Of a DNA stretch of 64,000 nt, positions 31,953 to 40,239 are shown piece by piece. Both the position numbers and the translations under genes were made by a program. Within the stretch, counting starts at the first letter, position 1, and each line of letters opens with the position of its first letter. The stretch is from Oscillospiraceae bacterium (GTDB taxonomy: Bacteria > Bacillota > Clostridia > Oscillospirales > Ruminococcaceae). The notes beneath the pieces are model-generated. The model searched no databases. It was not told the DNA's origin and was given only the letters and a program-made list of their open reading frames with translations. The stretch spans positions 124,001 through 188,000 of the forward strand of contig JAAYNJ010000017.1 in assembly GCA_012520915.1 (NCBI GenBank), read 5' to 3'.

Positions 31953-33099
31953 CATATCGACCGAAAAATGCATCTGCCTTATTAAGAAACTCATCTCAAC
32001 CGATACCGCCCAGCCGTTTGGAAATGAAGCCGCGCTCTGCGACTTTATCGCGAAGAGATATGAAGGTTTCGACGTCAGGGTGGTTAGATTCCGGCACGAT
32101 GACCTCCGGGCATCGGTAGTAGTGGAAATAGCCGGCGGGAATATGAGCGGCATCGCCTTTTTCGGCCATCTCGATACCGTTGCAACGGGCGATCTCTCTG
32201 CATGGACGGTAAATCCCTTTGCGGCGGAGATTAGTGGGGATACCGTTTACGGCAGAGGCGCGGCGGATATGAAGGGCGGAATAGCTTCGATGCTGATGGC
32301 GCTGGACAAACTGCTTGCCGAGGGCATCAGACCGGACAGGCGGGTGCTGTTCTGTTTTACCGCAGACGAAGAGAAAGGCGGAACGGGTGCGTCCGCAATT
32401 GCGGAAAGCGGAATTCTCGACGGTATTGAGGAGATGATTTTTTGCGAACCTTCCGGAGGAAAGCTCGGTCTTTGCGAAAAAGGAGCTGTTTGGCTTGAAC
32501 TTTCAGCCGTCGGAAAGAGCTGCCATGCTTCCCGGCCCGAACTCGGGGAAAATGCTGCGGAAAAACTCATGGATGCCGTTTTGCGGATAAAAAAACTGGA
32601 TGCGGGTGGAGAAACTTTGTTGTTGCCTGCCGGAACAATAAGCCTGACGGCGTTTAATTCGGGAGTAATGACAAATATCCTGCCGGATACCGCAACTGCA
32701 AAAATGGATATCAGGACTACGCCTCCCCGCAACAACCGCGATGTCATAAAAGAGATAGAGGAAATCGCGCGTGAAACGGGAATTGCGGTCGAAATAATTA
32801 ATGACAGGCCTGCGGTTGAAACGGATAATGAGGAACCGTTTGTTCAAAGAATCAGGGAAACGGCGAAACATTTCGGAAGAAATCCCGGAGAAAAGGGAAT
32901 TTCTTTTTACACAGATGCGTCCATAGTTGTTTCCAGGTATCCGTTTCCCTTCGTGATTTTCGGACCGGGAGACGATGCCGAGTGTCATACCATAGATGAA
33001 AAATCATCAATTTCTGAGATGGTCTCCTACGCAAAAATGTATTTTCGCTATATAGACGAATACTGCAAAAGAAAGGATGTCGAATATGGTTTTGAATGA
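31930..33099 (+). CDS. M20 family metallopeptidase/deacylase
   Basis: A 389-residue member of the M20/ArgE/DapE family, which cleaves N-acyl or peptide bonds with two zinc ions. Motifs: FFGHLDTVATGDLSAW near residue 77, YGRGAADMKGGIASMLMA near residue 108, FCFTADEEKGGTGA near residue 142 (catalytic Glu pair), and the closing metal ligand in CHTIDEKSSI near residue 355. A dimerisation domain lies between residues 185 and 290. The start overlaps the amidohydrolase gene and the end overlaps the M24 gene, so translation is coupled. In this operon it probably takes off an acyl or amino-acid group from the imported substrate or an intermediate; that is inference. Confidence 0.88.
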   Translation: MENTVKSDISTEKCICLIKKLISTDTAQPFGNEAALCDFIAKRYEGFDVRVVRFRHDDLRASVVVEIAGGNMSGIAFFGHLDTVATGDLSAWTVNPFAAEISGDTVYGRGAADMKGGIASMLMALDKLLAEGIRPDRRVLFCFTADEEKGGTGASAIAESGILDGIEEMIFCEPSGGKLGLCEKGAVWLELSAVGKSCHASRPELGENAAEKLMDAVLRIKKLDAGGETLLLPAGTISLTAFNSGVMTNILPDTATAKMDIRTTPPRNNRDVIKEIEEIARETGIAVEIINDRPAVETDNEEPFVQRIRETAKHFGRNPGEKGISFYTDASIVVSRYPFPFVIFGPGDDAECHTIDEKSSISEMVSYAKMYFRYIDEYCKRKDVEYGFE

Positions 33100-33808
33100 C
33101 AGCGCCAATCCTGAAATAGTTAAAAATAAAAAGGCACAGCAGGCTGCAAAAAAGACGATGAAGGAGCTGTGTGAGACTATCCGTCCGGGAATGAGCGAAA
33201 AAGAAATAGAAACAATGGCGATAAGGAGCCTCGAAAAAAACGGCTCGAACAGTTGGTGGTATCACGGAGTGGGGGCGCTTGTGCTCCTCGGAGACCGTTC
33301 GACGGTGTCGGTATCCGGCAGGGAATATTACGCAAGCGAAGAGAATATTCTCAAAGAAACCGACGTGGTGACGATTGACCTTGCTCCCACGATAGACGGC
33401 TACTGGGGCGATTATGCTCGCACGCTCTTCGTCGAAGAGGGGAGGGTTTATATGGACAATCCCGTCTCGGCCGAGTTTAATCAAGGAGTATCCGCTGAAA
33501 TTTCACTGCACAAACTGCTGATGGAAACCGCAACTCCGGATATGACATTTCAGGATATATTCGAGATGATCAATGCGGAAATAGACAGACTGGGGTTTGT
33601 AAATCTCGACTACAGAAAAAACCTCGGGCACACGATAGAGGAGCACGAATGGCAGCGGTTATATATCGAAGAGGAGAATAACTCCGTCATAGGATATATA
33701 GCAAAACCTTTTACATTCGAACCCCATATAAAAGCTGTCGGCGGAAAATTCGGGTTTAAGAGAGAGGACATATATTACTTTGACGGGGACAGACTGGTAA
33801 TACTCTAA
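33086..33808 (+). CDS. M24 family metallopeptidase (Xaa-Pro dipeptidase-like)
   Basis: A 240-residue pita-bread-fold hydrolase of the methionine aminopeptidase/prolidase family. It lacks the N-terminal domain of prolidases. The five metal ligands can be placed: TIDLAPTIDGYWGDYAR (two Asp, near residue 95), NLGHTIEEHE (His, near 178), TFEPHI (Glu, near 208) and FKREDIYYF (Glu, near 222). I use ATG 33086, since GAAAGG lies nine bases upstream; an ATG three codons earlier is too close to it. Presence of both M20 and M24 enzymes beside an amidohydrolase suggests stepwise hydrolysis of an amide- or peptide-containing substrate. Confidence 0.82.
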   Translation: MVLNDSANPEIVKNKKAQQAAKKTMKELCETIRPGMSEKEIETMAIRSLEKNGSNSWWYHGVGALVLLGDRSTVSVSGREYYASEENILKETDVVTIDLAPTIDGYWGDYARTLFVEEGRVYMDNPVSAEFNQGVSAEISLHKLLMETATPDMTFQDIFEMINAEIDRLGFVNLDYRKNLGHTIEEHEWQRLYIEEENNSVIGYIAKPFTFEPHIKAVGGKFGFKREDIYYFDGDRLVIL

Positions 33809-33834
33809 TATGCGAAATCCCTGAAGGAGATAAA

Positions 33835-34752
33835 ATGGAAAAATACGGAGTGTTTCTGGGAGAGGTTGCGTTAGACGAATACTACGACATCGGGAGATGG
33901 CCCGGTGCGGGAGAAAAGGTATATATAAATCCGATTGAGTCAATACCCGGAGGCATGGTTGCCAACGCCGCGTGCGTCTCTTCATCCCTCGGATTTAAAA
34001 CATACTTTTCATATGTTCTCAATCGTGGCGATGTCTCAAAATTGTTAATCGGGGATCTTAATAAATACGGCGTCGACACGTCGTTTGTGGCCTATGACGA
34101 CAACCTGCCGGATTCAAAGGTCATGCTTTTCATGTCGGGATCGGATCACACCATTCTGATACCTTTTTATGAAATCTCTCAGATTGACATCGGTGAAAAA
34201 GGTCTCGAGCTTCTCAAATCCGCCGAGTTTGTCTATACAACGCCGTCGGCAATAAAACTCCTTCGCTGCGGAAATACGGACAGCGACGAGATAATCGACG
34301 CATTTCGCTCTTCCGGCACAAAACTTGTGTTTGACTTTGATGTGGACTATCTGCAGGACAAAAATGAAGATATCTATAAAAACCTCGACATAGGATTTTT
34401 CAACGAGGCGGGCTTCCGCAGTGTAATGGGCGGCAGGGAAGCCGACGAAACGGCCGGACACCTTATCAACCTCGGAATGGAGCTTGTAGTCGTGACTTAC
34501 GGCTCGAGGGGCTGTATCGTATACGGTAAGGATAAAAAAGAGTCAGTGAATGCAAAAAAGGTCGATGTAGTGGATGTCACCGGCGCCGGAGACACATTTT
34601 GCGCTTCCTTTATGGTGGAACTGACATCGGGGAAAAGCCCAAGGGAAGCGGCTTTGTTTGCCACCTCCGCAGCTGCCGTCTGCATCTCCGGTTTCGGCGC
34701 AAGGAGCGGAGCGGTCGGCAGAAAAACGGTTTTGGAAATGCTTGGAAAATAA
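33835..34752 (+). CDS. PfkB family carbohydrate/nucleoside kinase
   Basis: A 305-residue ribokinase-fold kinase. The N-terminal FLGEVALDEYYD and GGMVANAA motif (near residue 40) and the C-terminal DVVDVTGAGDTFCASFM (near residue 242, with the catalytic Asp) are the two PfkB signatures. The family phosphorylates sugars, nucleosides and related alcohols with ATP. It is the last gene of the ECF-linked operon, 26 bases after the M24 gene with GGAGA before its ATG. Together with the hydrolases it suggests that the imported compound carries a sugar or nucleoside part that is phosphorylated after or before the amide bonds are cut. The substrate is not known. Confidence 0.85.
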   Translation: MEKYGVFLGEVALDEYYDIGRWPGAGEKVYINPIESIPGGMVANAACVSSSLGFKTYFSYVLNRGDVSKLLIGDLNKYGVDTSFVAYDDNLPDSKVMLFMSGSDHTILIPFYEISQIDIGEKGLELLKSAEFVYTTPSAIKLLRCGNTDSDEIIDAFRSSGTKLVFDFDVDYLQDKNEDIYKNLDIGFFNEAGFRSVMGGREADETAGHLINLGMELVVVTYGSRGCIVYGKDKKESVNAKKVDVVDVTGAGDTFCASFMVELTSGKSPREAALFATSAAAVCISGFGARSGAVGRKTVLEMLGK

Positions 34753-34756
34753 TTCG

Positions 34757-34786
34757 TTTAAAATAAAAATGTTTGTTGATTATAAT
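34757..34786 (+). promoter_or_regulatory. putative promoter of the DUF512-der-plsY operon
   Basis: TTTAAA (34757-34762), an 18-base spacer and TATAAT (34781-34786), about 90 bases before the DUF512 start. Confidence 0.5.
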
Positions 34787-34793
34787 TAACAGG

Positions 34794-34843
34794 AAACGCT
34801 CACAAATAATTGTTTACATTTAAGACTTTTATTGTGGGCGTTT
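34794..34843 (+). repeat. 12-bp inverted repeat in the DUF512 leader
   Basis: AAACGCTCACAA (34794-34805) pairs with TTGTGGGCGTTT (34832-34843) with a single T-G wobble, across a 26-base AT-rich loop. It starts just after the predicted transcription start. No T-run follows, so it is not a standard terminator; a leader hairpin or operator is more likely. Confidence 0.65.
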
Positions 34844-34874
34844 GCGGTGTATCATATTTATCAGTGGAGATTAT

Positions 34875-36176
34875 ATGTCGGTTTTGATTTCGTCTGTAAA
34901 AAAAGGCTCCCTGTCCGACATCAGCGGCATCAGGGAAGGGGATTTTCTGGTTTCCGTCAACGGCTGTGAAATCAGGGATATGCTGGACTACGGCTTCAGG
35001 ACGTCGGAGGAAAAGCTCGAGATCATCTTTGAGAGAGACGGGGAGCTGCATCGCCGAAAGATATTCAAAAACCCCTATGAAGATCTGGGGCTTTGTTTTG
35101 ACGAGTTTCTCATGGACGGGCAGCACAGCTGCAAGAACAAGTGTATATTCTGCTTTATCGATCAGCTCCCTAAGGGAATGAGACCGACCCTTTATTTTAA
35201 GGACGACGACGAGAGACTTTCCTTTCTGTTCGGAAACTACATTACCCTGACTAACCTCGAGGACGAAGATGTTGACAGAGTTATCGAGATGAAAATATCT
35301 CCAATAAATATTTCGGTACACACACTTGACCCTCTGCTCAGATGCAAAATGATGAATAACCGCTTTGCCGGGGAAAAACTGAGCTACATGAACAGATTTG
35401 CAGATGCCGGCATTGAGATGAACTGCCAGATAGTTCTCTGTCCCGGCGTGAACGACGGGGAACATCTGGACTTTACCGTTAAAGGTCTTTTTGAAATGTA
35501 TCCTTCGGTGCGAAGTGTGGCGATAGTTCCCGTCGGACTTACCAAATACAGGGAAGGACTGCCGAAACTCAGGGAATTTAATGCGGAAGAAGCCGCACTG
35601 ATAGTAGACAGGATAGAGGGCTTTTCCGAGTCTTTTCGTCGCCGGACGGATATCGGTTTTGTATACCTGTCCGACGAATGGTACCTAAAAGCCGGAAGAG
35701 ATTTACCGGACGAAGAGTATTACGATGGATATCCGCAGATAGAAAACGGGGTGGGGATGATATCGAAATTCAGAACCTCTCTCGATGATCTGCTTGACGG
35801 TGTAAAATGCAATTCAAGCAAAAGAAAGACTCATATCATAACAGGAGAACTAGCCGAGGGTTTTATCTGCGAGTGTGTGGAAAAGATTAAGAAAAGGTTT
35901 AATAATATAGACGCAACGGTGCATGTTGTGAAAAATGAATTTTTCGGCGGGGGCGTAAATGTCGCGGGGCTGGTGACCGGCGGCGACATAATGTCCCAGC
36001 TCTCCCCCGAAAAAGTTGACGGCGATTTGATTTTAATACCGTCATCCATGTTGAGAAGCGAAGGAGACCTCTTTCTTGACGGAATTTCTTTAAAGGAAGT
36101 TGAGAAATATTTTGGCAGAGAGATTGCGGTAAACGACAATGCCGGAGAGTTTTTGTCGGCCGTTACCGGAAGGTGA
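34875..36176 (+). CDS. DUF512 protein: PDZ-like and radical-SAM domains
   Basis: A 433-residue protein of the DUF512 family. An N-terminal PDZ-like domain (VLISSVKKGSLSDISGIREG at the start, about residues 1-65) is followed by a cysteine motif HSCKNKCIFCFIDQLPKGMR near residue 83, which has the CxxxCxxC spacing of radical-SAM enzymes, and then the DUF512 domain with NEFFGGGVNVAGLVTGGDI near residue 354. The reaction is unknown. In Clostridia this gene stands directly before der, as it does here, four bases apart. Start ATG 34875 follows TGGAG; the frame extends 11 codons upstream without a good site. Confidence 0.9.
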   Translation: MSVLISSVKKGSLSDISGIREGDFLVSVNGCEIRDMLDYGFRTSEEKLEIIFERDGELHRRKIFKNPYEDLGLCFDEFLMDGQHSCKNKCIFCFIDQLPKGMRPTLYFKDDDERLSFLFGNYITLTNLEDEDVDRVIEMKISPINISVHTLDPLLRCKMMNNRFAGEKLSYMNRFADAGIEMNCQIVLCPGVNDGEHLDFTVKGLFEMYPSVRSVAIVPVGLTKYREGLPKLREFNAEEAALIVDRIEGFSESFRRRTDIGFVYLSDEWYLKAGRDLPDEEYYDGYPQIENGVGMISKFRTSLDDLLDGVKCNSSKRKTHIITGELAEGFICECVEKIKKRFNNIDATVHVVKNEFFGGGVNVAGLVTGGDIMSQLSPEKVDGDLILIPSSMLRSEGDLFLDGISLKEVEKYFGREIAVNDNAGEFLSAVTGR

Positions 36177-36179
36177 AAT

Positions 36180-37496
36180 ATGTCAAGACCTATAGTCGCA
36201 ATAGTCGGAAGACCGAATGTCGGGAAATCGACGCTGTTTAATAAATTAATCGGAGAGAGAAGATCGATAGTCGATGACACTCCCGGGGTGACAAGGGACA
36301 GAATTTTCGGAGATACCGAGTGGAACGGAAAAAGTTTCCTCCTTGTCGACACCGGGGGACTTGAGGTCGATTCAAAGGATCTAATAAAATCACATACGAC
36401 AAAACAGGCGGAAATTGCTATCGACGGCAGTGACGCGGTTGTCATGGTGGTGGATTTGAAATCGGGCGTTACCGCCATGGATATGGACATAGCATCTCTT
36501 CTCAGGAGAAGCAAAAAACCCGTAATACTGTGTGTGAACAAAGCTGACAGCATCGGAGAAACCCCTATGGGACTCTATGAATTCTATTCATTGGCTTTGG
36601 GCGACCCTATAGCGGTTTCGTCGATACACGGCCATGGGACGGGGGACTTGCTTGATGAAATCACAAAGCTTCTGCCGGATTGCGAAGATTCGGAAGAATA
36701 TGAAGGAATAAAAGTTGCGGTCATCGGAAGGCCGAATTCCGGAAAGTCCACACTCGTAAACTTCCTTTTGGGGGAAAAACGCATGATAGTTTCCGATATG
36801 CCGGGGACTACCATAGATGCCGTCGATGTGGAGGTGGAAAATGATGCCGGCAAATTTATCTTTATCGACACGGCGGGAATAAGAAGAAAGTCCAAGGTGG
36901 AAAGCGGAGTTGAGAGATATAGCGTAATGAGGGCTTTTTCCGCGGTTGAGCGTTCCGATGTGGCTGTGATAATGATAGATGCCTCCGAAGGGTTTGTCGC
37001 ACAGGACAGCAAGGTTGCCGGTTACGCGCACGAAGAGGGTAAGGGTTGTATCATTGCAGTCAACAAATGGGATATAATTGAAAAAGACAACAAGACAATG
37101 GATGCGATGAGAAAAAAATACATGTCGGACTTTTCCTTTATGTCCTACGCGCCCATAATATTTATCTCCGCAAAGACGGGACAGAGGGTGGACAGACTGC
37201 TTGAACTCATAAAGTTTGTAGACGAGCAGAACAGCATGAGGATATCCACCGGCAAGCTCAACGACATGCTGGCAAGGGCGGTTGCCAGAGTCGAACCTCC
37301 CTCGGATAAGGGAAAAAGACTCAAGATTTTTTATATCACGCAACCTTCGACAAGACCGCCGACCTTTGTTATTTTTGTAAACAGAGCCGACCTGTTTCAT
37401 TTTTCATACAGGAGATATATCGAAAACCAGATAAGATCGACCTTCGGTCTTGAAGGCACGCCCGTCAGAATCATCGTCAGGGAAAGGGACTCATAA
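36180..37496 (+). CDS. der: ribosome biogenesis GTPase Der (EngA)
   Basis: A 438-residue GTPase with two tandem G domains, needed for assembly of the 50S subunit. First domain: GRPNVGKSTLFNKLIGERRS (G1, residue 9), DTGG near residue 58 and NKAD near residue 120. Second domain: GRPNSGKSTLVNFLLGEKRM near residue 184, DTAGIRRK near residue 231 and NKWD near residue 296. A C-terminal KH-like domain (about 355-438) follows. It lies between the DUF512 gene and plsY with gaps of three and two bases. Confidence 0.97.
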   Translation: MSRPIVAIVGRPNVGKSTLFNKLIGERRSIVDDTPGVTRDRIFGDTEWNGKSFLLVDTGGLEVDSKDLIKSHTTKQAEIAIDGSDAVVMVVDLKSGVTAMDMDIASLLRRSKKPVILCVNKADSIGETPMGLYEFYSLALGDPIAVSSIHGHGTGDLLDEITKLLPDCEDSEEYEGIKVAVIGRPNSGKSTLVNFLLGEKRMIVSDMPGTTIDAVDVEVENDAGKFIFIDTAGIRRKSKVESGVERYSVMRAFSAVERSDVAVIMIDASEGFVAQDSKVAGYAHEEGKGCIIAVNKWDIIEKDNKTMDAMRKKYMSDFSFMSYAPIIFISAKTGQRVDRLLELIKFVDEQNSMRISTGKLNDMLARAVARVEPPSDKGKRLKIFYITQPSTRPPTFVIFVNRADLFHFSYRRYIENQIRSTFGLEGTPVRIIVRERDS

Positions 37497-37498
37497 AA

Positions 37499-38179
37499 AT
37501 GTTGACCTTATTAACTGCCGTAAATGAAATAACCGTCTACCACAAAATAGCAGCGGTGGCTGCGGTTGCCGTCTCGAGCTATCTTTTGGGGTCTATCTGC
37601 TTTGCCATAATCGTTACCTATATTTTTACGAAAGAGGATATAAGGAAAAAGGGCAGCGGAAATGCGGGCACCGCAAATGTCTTTCGGTCTGTAGGTCCCG
37701 CGGCAGGGATATTGACAGGGCTTTTCGATTTTTTAAAAGGCGTGCTCGCGGTATATATAGGTTACAACCTCTTTAAGCTCGTCGGATTTGAGAGATATAC
37801 CGGCGGCACTTTTGCCGCTCTCCTGGTGCTTATCGGCCACCTCTACCCAGTGTTTTTCAAATACAGAGGGGGAAAAGGGGTAATGACAATGGGAGGTATT
37901 CTCATAATATTGAACTACAAGGTCTTTCTGGTGTTGCTGGTCATTTATTTGCTGACTTTTTTAATCTGGAGAATTACATCGGTGTCCGGCCTTGTATCGG
38001 CTGCGCTTCTTCCGGTTGTAAACGCCGTAATCTGCATTATTGAGGAAAAATACTGGATAAACACCACCGTGTTTTTTGCCATTTCCACGGTGCTGATATT
38101 TTATGCGCATCGCGAAAATATCAAGAGACTCATGGAGGGAAGGGAAAATAAGCTAAAGGTGAAAAAGAAGGATAAATGA
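37499..38179 (+). CDS. plsY: glycerol-3-phosphate acyltransferase PlsY
   Basis: A 226-residue membrane protein that transfers an acyl group from acyl phosphate to glycerol-3-phosphate, the first step of phospholipid synthesis in Firmicutes. Conserved loops are KKGSGNAGTANVFRSVG near residue 52, GHLYPVFFKYRGGKGVMTMG near residue 115 and a late HRENIKRLMEG near residue 203. About five membrane helices. The frame opens with an N terminus slightly longer than usual. It is the last gene of the DUF512-der-plsY operon. Confidence 0.93.
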   Translation: MLTLLTAVNEITVYHKIAAVAAVAVSSYLLGSICFAIIVTYIFTKEDIRKKGSGNAGTANVFRSVGPAAGILTGLFDFLKGVLAVYIGYNLFKLVGFERYTGGTFAALLVLIGHLYPVFFKYRGGKGVMTMGGILIILNYKVFLVLLVIYLLTFLIWRITSVSGLVSAALLPVVNAVICIIEEKYWINTTVFFAISTVLIFYAHRENIKRLMEGRENKLKVKKKDK

Positions 38180-38215
38180 TAAAGAGAGCGCAATAACTGT
38201 TTTTTTAAAACAAAA

Positions 38216-38244
38216 AAGTCGCAGGGAAATCTTCCCTGCGACTT
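38216..38244 (-). terminator. terminator of rpmB (bidirectional hairpin)
   Basis: AAGTCGCAGGGA (38216-38227) pairs perfectly with TCCCTGCGACTT (38233-38244). The minus strand continues with six T, serving rpmB; on the plus side it may also stop plsY transcription. Confidence 0.88.
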
Positions 38245-38264
38245 CGATTTTGATATCTTAAAAA

Positions 38265-38453
38265 TCAGATAGCTCTTTGTATTCTGTCGGACTTGATACA
38301 GCGGGTACAGACGTTTACCCTTTTCGGAGAGCCGTCTATGATAGCTTTGACTTTTTTGATATTAGCTTTATACTTCCTGTTGGAACGTCTGTGGGAGTGG
38401 GAGATTGTGATTCCGAAAGAAGTCCCTTTACCGCAGCTGATGCACTTTGCCAT
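38265..38453 (-). CDS. rpmB: 50S ribosomal protein L28
   Basis: A 62-residue L28. It starts MAKCISCGKGTSFG and later has VCTRCIKSD, giving two CxxC pairs, so this is the zinc-binding form. The middle SHSHRRSNRKYKANI is typical of the family. AAGGAGG precedes the start. It stands alone on the minus strand between its own promoter and terminator; in many Firmicutes it neighbours the asp23 or thiN region, which is not seen here. Confidence 0.96.
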   Translation of the reverse strand: MAKCISCGKGTSFGITISHSHRRSNRKYKANIKKVKAIIDGSPKRVNVCTRCIKSDRIQRAI

Positions 38454-38513
38454 TACTGCACCTCCTTTTCATGCGATAGTTGAATTTGCCGGGGCGGAGC
38501 CTTCCGCGCACCG

Positions 38514-38543
38514 ATTATATATGCGGCATAAAAATACCGACAA
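38514..38543 (-). promoter_or_regulatory. promoter of rpmB
   Basis: On the minus strand TTGTCG (38543-38538), an 18-base spacer and TATAAT (38519-38514). The leader of about 55 bases contains a GC-rich hairpin (GCGGA/TCCGC near 38494-38507). Confidence 0.65.
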
Positions 38544-38629
38544 TAGTCGCAAAAGGTATATTAACAGAAAAATAAATTAAAAGCAATTATTTTTTTCGTT
38601 TCGATTGATTGTTTACTGAAATTAAGGGT

Positions 38630-38750
38630 TCCGGCGACAATTCGGAATCGGCAACCGGATTATCCGATTCACAGCCGGACGTTTCACTATAACGGGCAAC
38701 CCGAAGCCTGCAGGAATTTCCGCAAAACTTCGGGAAAAAGTAAAGTGAAA
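38630..38750 (+). other. structured intergenic segment between rpmB and the M50 gene
   Basis: Nested complementary arms suggest a folded RNA or DNA structure: CCGGC (38631-38635) with GCCGG (38674-38678) enclosing GAATCGG (38645-38651) with CCGATTC (38664-38670); then TTTCACT (38682-38688) with AGTGAAA (38744-38750) enclosing CCCGAAG (38700-38706) with CTTCGGG (38728-38734). No known riboswitch or small RNA was recognised. The rest of the 354-base gap holds the two promoters. Confidence 0.45.
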
Positions 38751-38762
38751 TATCTTTGAAAT

Positions 38763-38790
38763 TAATGTATAATAATTTGGATATACATTA
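38763..38790 (+). promoter_or_regulatory. -10 element with overlapping 9-bp palindrome before the M50 gene
   Basis: TATAAT at 38768-38773 overlaps the perfect inverted repeat TAATGTATA (38763-38771) and TATACATTA (38782-38790). The repeat covers the expected transcription start, as operators often do. No good -35 is seen. Confidence 0.5.
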
Positions 38791-38807
38791 TTAGAGGTGT
38801 TGGCGAT

Positions 38808-39482
38808 TTGCTGAGAAGTTTCGGTACCATGTCGGCCCTTGAAATGGCCGCAAGGGTAATTTCGCTTTTAATATCAATACCGGTGCACGAGTCCGCACAT
38901 GCGTGGGTATCTTACAAGCTCGGAGACCCCACAGCTAAACGGCTCGGAAGGATAAGCCTTAACCCCATGAGACATTTTGACCTGATGGGATCGCTTAGTA
39001 TGCTGCTTTTCGGAATCGGATGGGCAAAACCCGTCCCCGTCGATCCGAGATACTACCACAACAAACGGCTCGGCATGGCGATTTCGTCTTTTGCCGGTCC
39101 GGTATCGAATATAATACTTGCATATATAAGTCTCGCCCTGTTTAAGCTTTTATTGCCCCTGTCGCTCAAATCAAACCTTGCCTATTTTGCGGTGTATATT
39201 CTCCTATATCTGTGCAGAATAAACATCGTGCTCGGTGTTTTCAACATGATTCCTATTCCGCCGTTTGACGGTTCAAAGATAGTCATGCTGCTGTTGCCGG
39301 AGAAGATTTATTTTAAAGTCCTTGCATACGAAAGATATATCTTTCTCGGCGTCATGCTGTTATTGTTTACCGGAGTTTTAAGCAGGCCGTTGTCTTACGT
39401 AACAAATGCCGTATTTAACCTGTTGGACATATCAACCGTGTTTTTCGGACGGGTATCGTTCGCAATGATTTGGAGGTCTTAA
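38808..39482 (+). CDS. M50-family site-2 protease
   Basis: A 224-residue membrane metalloprotease. The zinc motif HESAH lies in ISIPVHESAHAWVSYKLGDP near residue 27, and the second aspartate in NMIPIPPFDGSKI near residue 148. About five hydrophobic segments. This short cytoplasmic-facing S2P type is common in bacteria; substrates are unknown. The start is TTG with GAGGTG upstream. The scpA gene follows after one base, as in many Clostridia, so this is the first gene of a long chromosome-maintenance and translation block. Confidence 0.9.
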   Translation: MLRSFGTMSALEMAARVISLLISIPVHESAHAWVSYKLGDPTAKRLGRISLNPMRHFDLMGSLSMLLFGIGWAKPVPVDPRYYHNKRLGMAISSFAGPVSNIILAYISLALFKLLLPLSLKSNLAYFAVYILLYLCRINIVLGVFNMIPIPPFDGSKIVMLLLPEKIYFKVLAYERYIFLGVMLLLFTGVLSRPLSYVTNAVFNLLDISTVFFGRVSFAMIWRS

Positions 39483-39483
39483 T

Positions 39484-40239
39484 TTGCAGGACTCTCCGAT
39501 TAGAAACGGCGTATTGAATTACAAACTCGAAAATTTTGAGGGCCCTCTTGACCTGTTGCTGACGCTTGTTCTGAAAAACAAAATGAGTTTGACCGATATC
39601 AGATTGTCGGTAGTTATAGACCAGTATCTCGACTATATGAATGAGCATTCCATCAACGATCCCGACACCGACAGCGAGTTCATCGAGATGGCTGCAAGAC
39701 TTCTCCACATTAAGACATATCAGCTTTTGCCGAGAAGCGAGGAAACGCAAAAACTTGAGGAAGAGCTTGTAGGCGAGCTTATAGAATATTCAAACTGCAA
39801 AATTGCGGCGGCCGAGTTTCGGGATATGATGAACCGCATCAAGGTATATGTAAGGGAACCGATGAAGGTTGATTTTCCCGCTACATACAGATTGAACCAC
39901 CCTCCCATAGTGCTCCTCGACTCCTACCTTGCGTTGATGGACAGGGGTGAACTCGGGCAGGAGGAAGCCGTATCCAAATTCGAGAAAATCGTCGTTACAC
40001 GAAAGACAAATGTGGCAAGCGGAATTCTTGATATCCTGAGAAAGATAAAAAGAGGGATTTTAAAAAATGCCTCACAGCTGTTTACCAAGAAATCTCCGAG
40101 AGGAGAGATGGTTACGACCTTTCTGGGATTGCTTGAACTGATAAGGGCGGGAAGAATAACCGTAAAAAAGACCGGAGAAATATCCGAAAGAATTGACAGG
40201 GACAAATCAAAAGTCCATGGGAACGGGGGCGGACATTGA
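39484..40239 (+). CDS. scpA: segregation and condensation protein A
   Basis: A 251-residue kleisin that, with ScpB and SMC, forms the bacterial condensin which organises and separates chromosomes. NFEGPLDLLLTLVLKNKMSL near residue 17 and IEMAARLLHIKTYQLLP near residue 61 are the conserved N-terminal SMC-binding part; the C-terminal winged helix includes VTTFLGLLELIRAGRI near residue 202. TTG start preceded by GGAGG. Its end overlaps scpB by four bases. Confidence 0.95.
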   Translation: MQDSPIRNGVLNYKLENFEGPLDLLLTLVLKNKMSLTDIRLSVVIDQYLDYMNEHSINDPDTDSEFIEMAARLLHIKTYQLLPRSEETQKLEEELVGELIEYSNCKIAAAEFRDMMNRIKVYVREPMKVDFPATYRLNHPPIVLLDSYLALMDRGELGQEEAVSKFEKIVVTRKTNVASGILDILRKIKRGILKNASQLFTKKSPRGEMVTTFLGLLELIRAGRITVKKTGEISERIDRDKSKVHGNGGGH

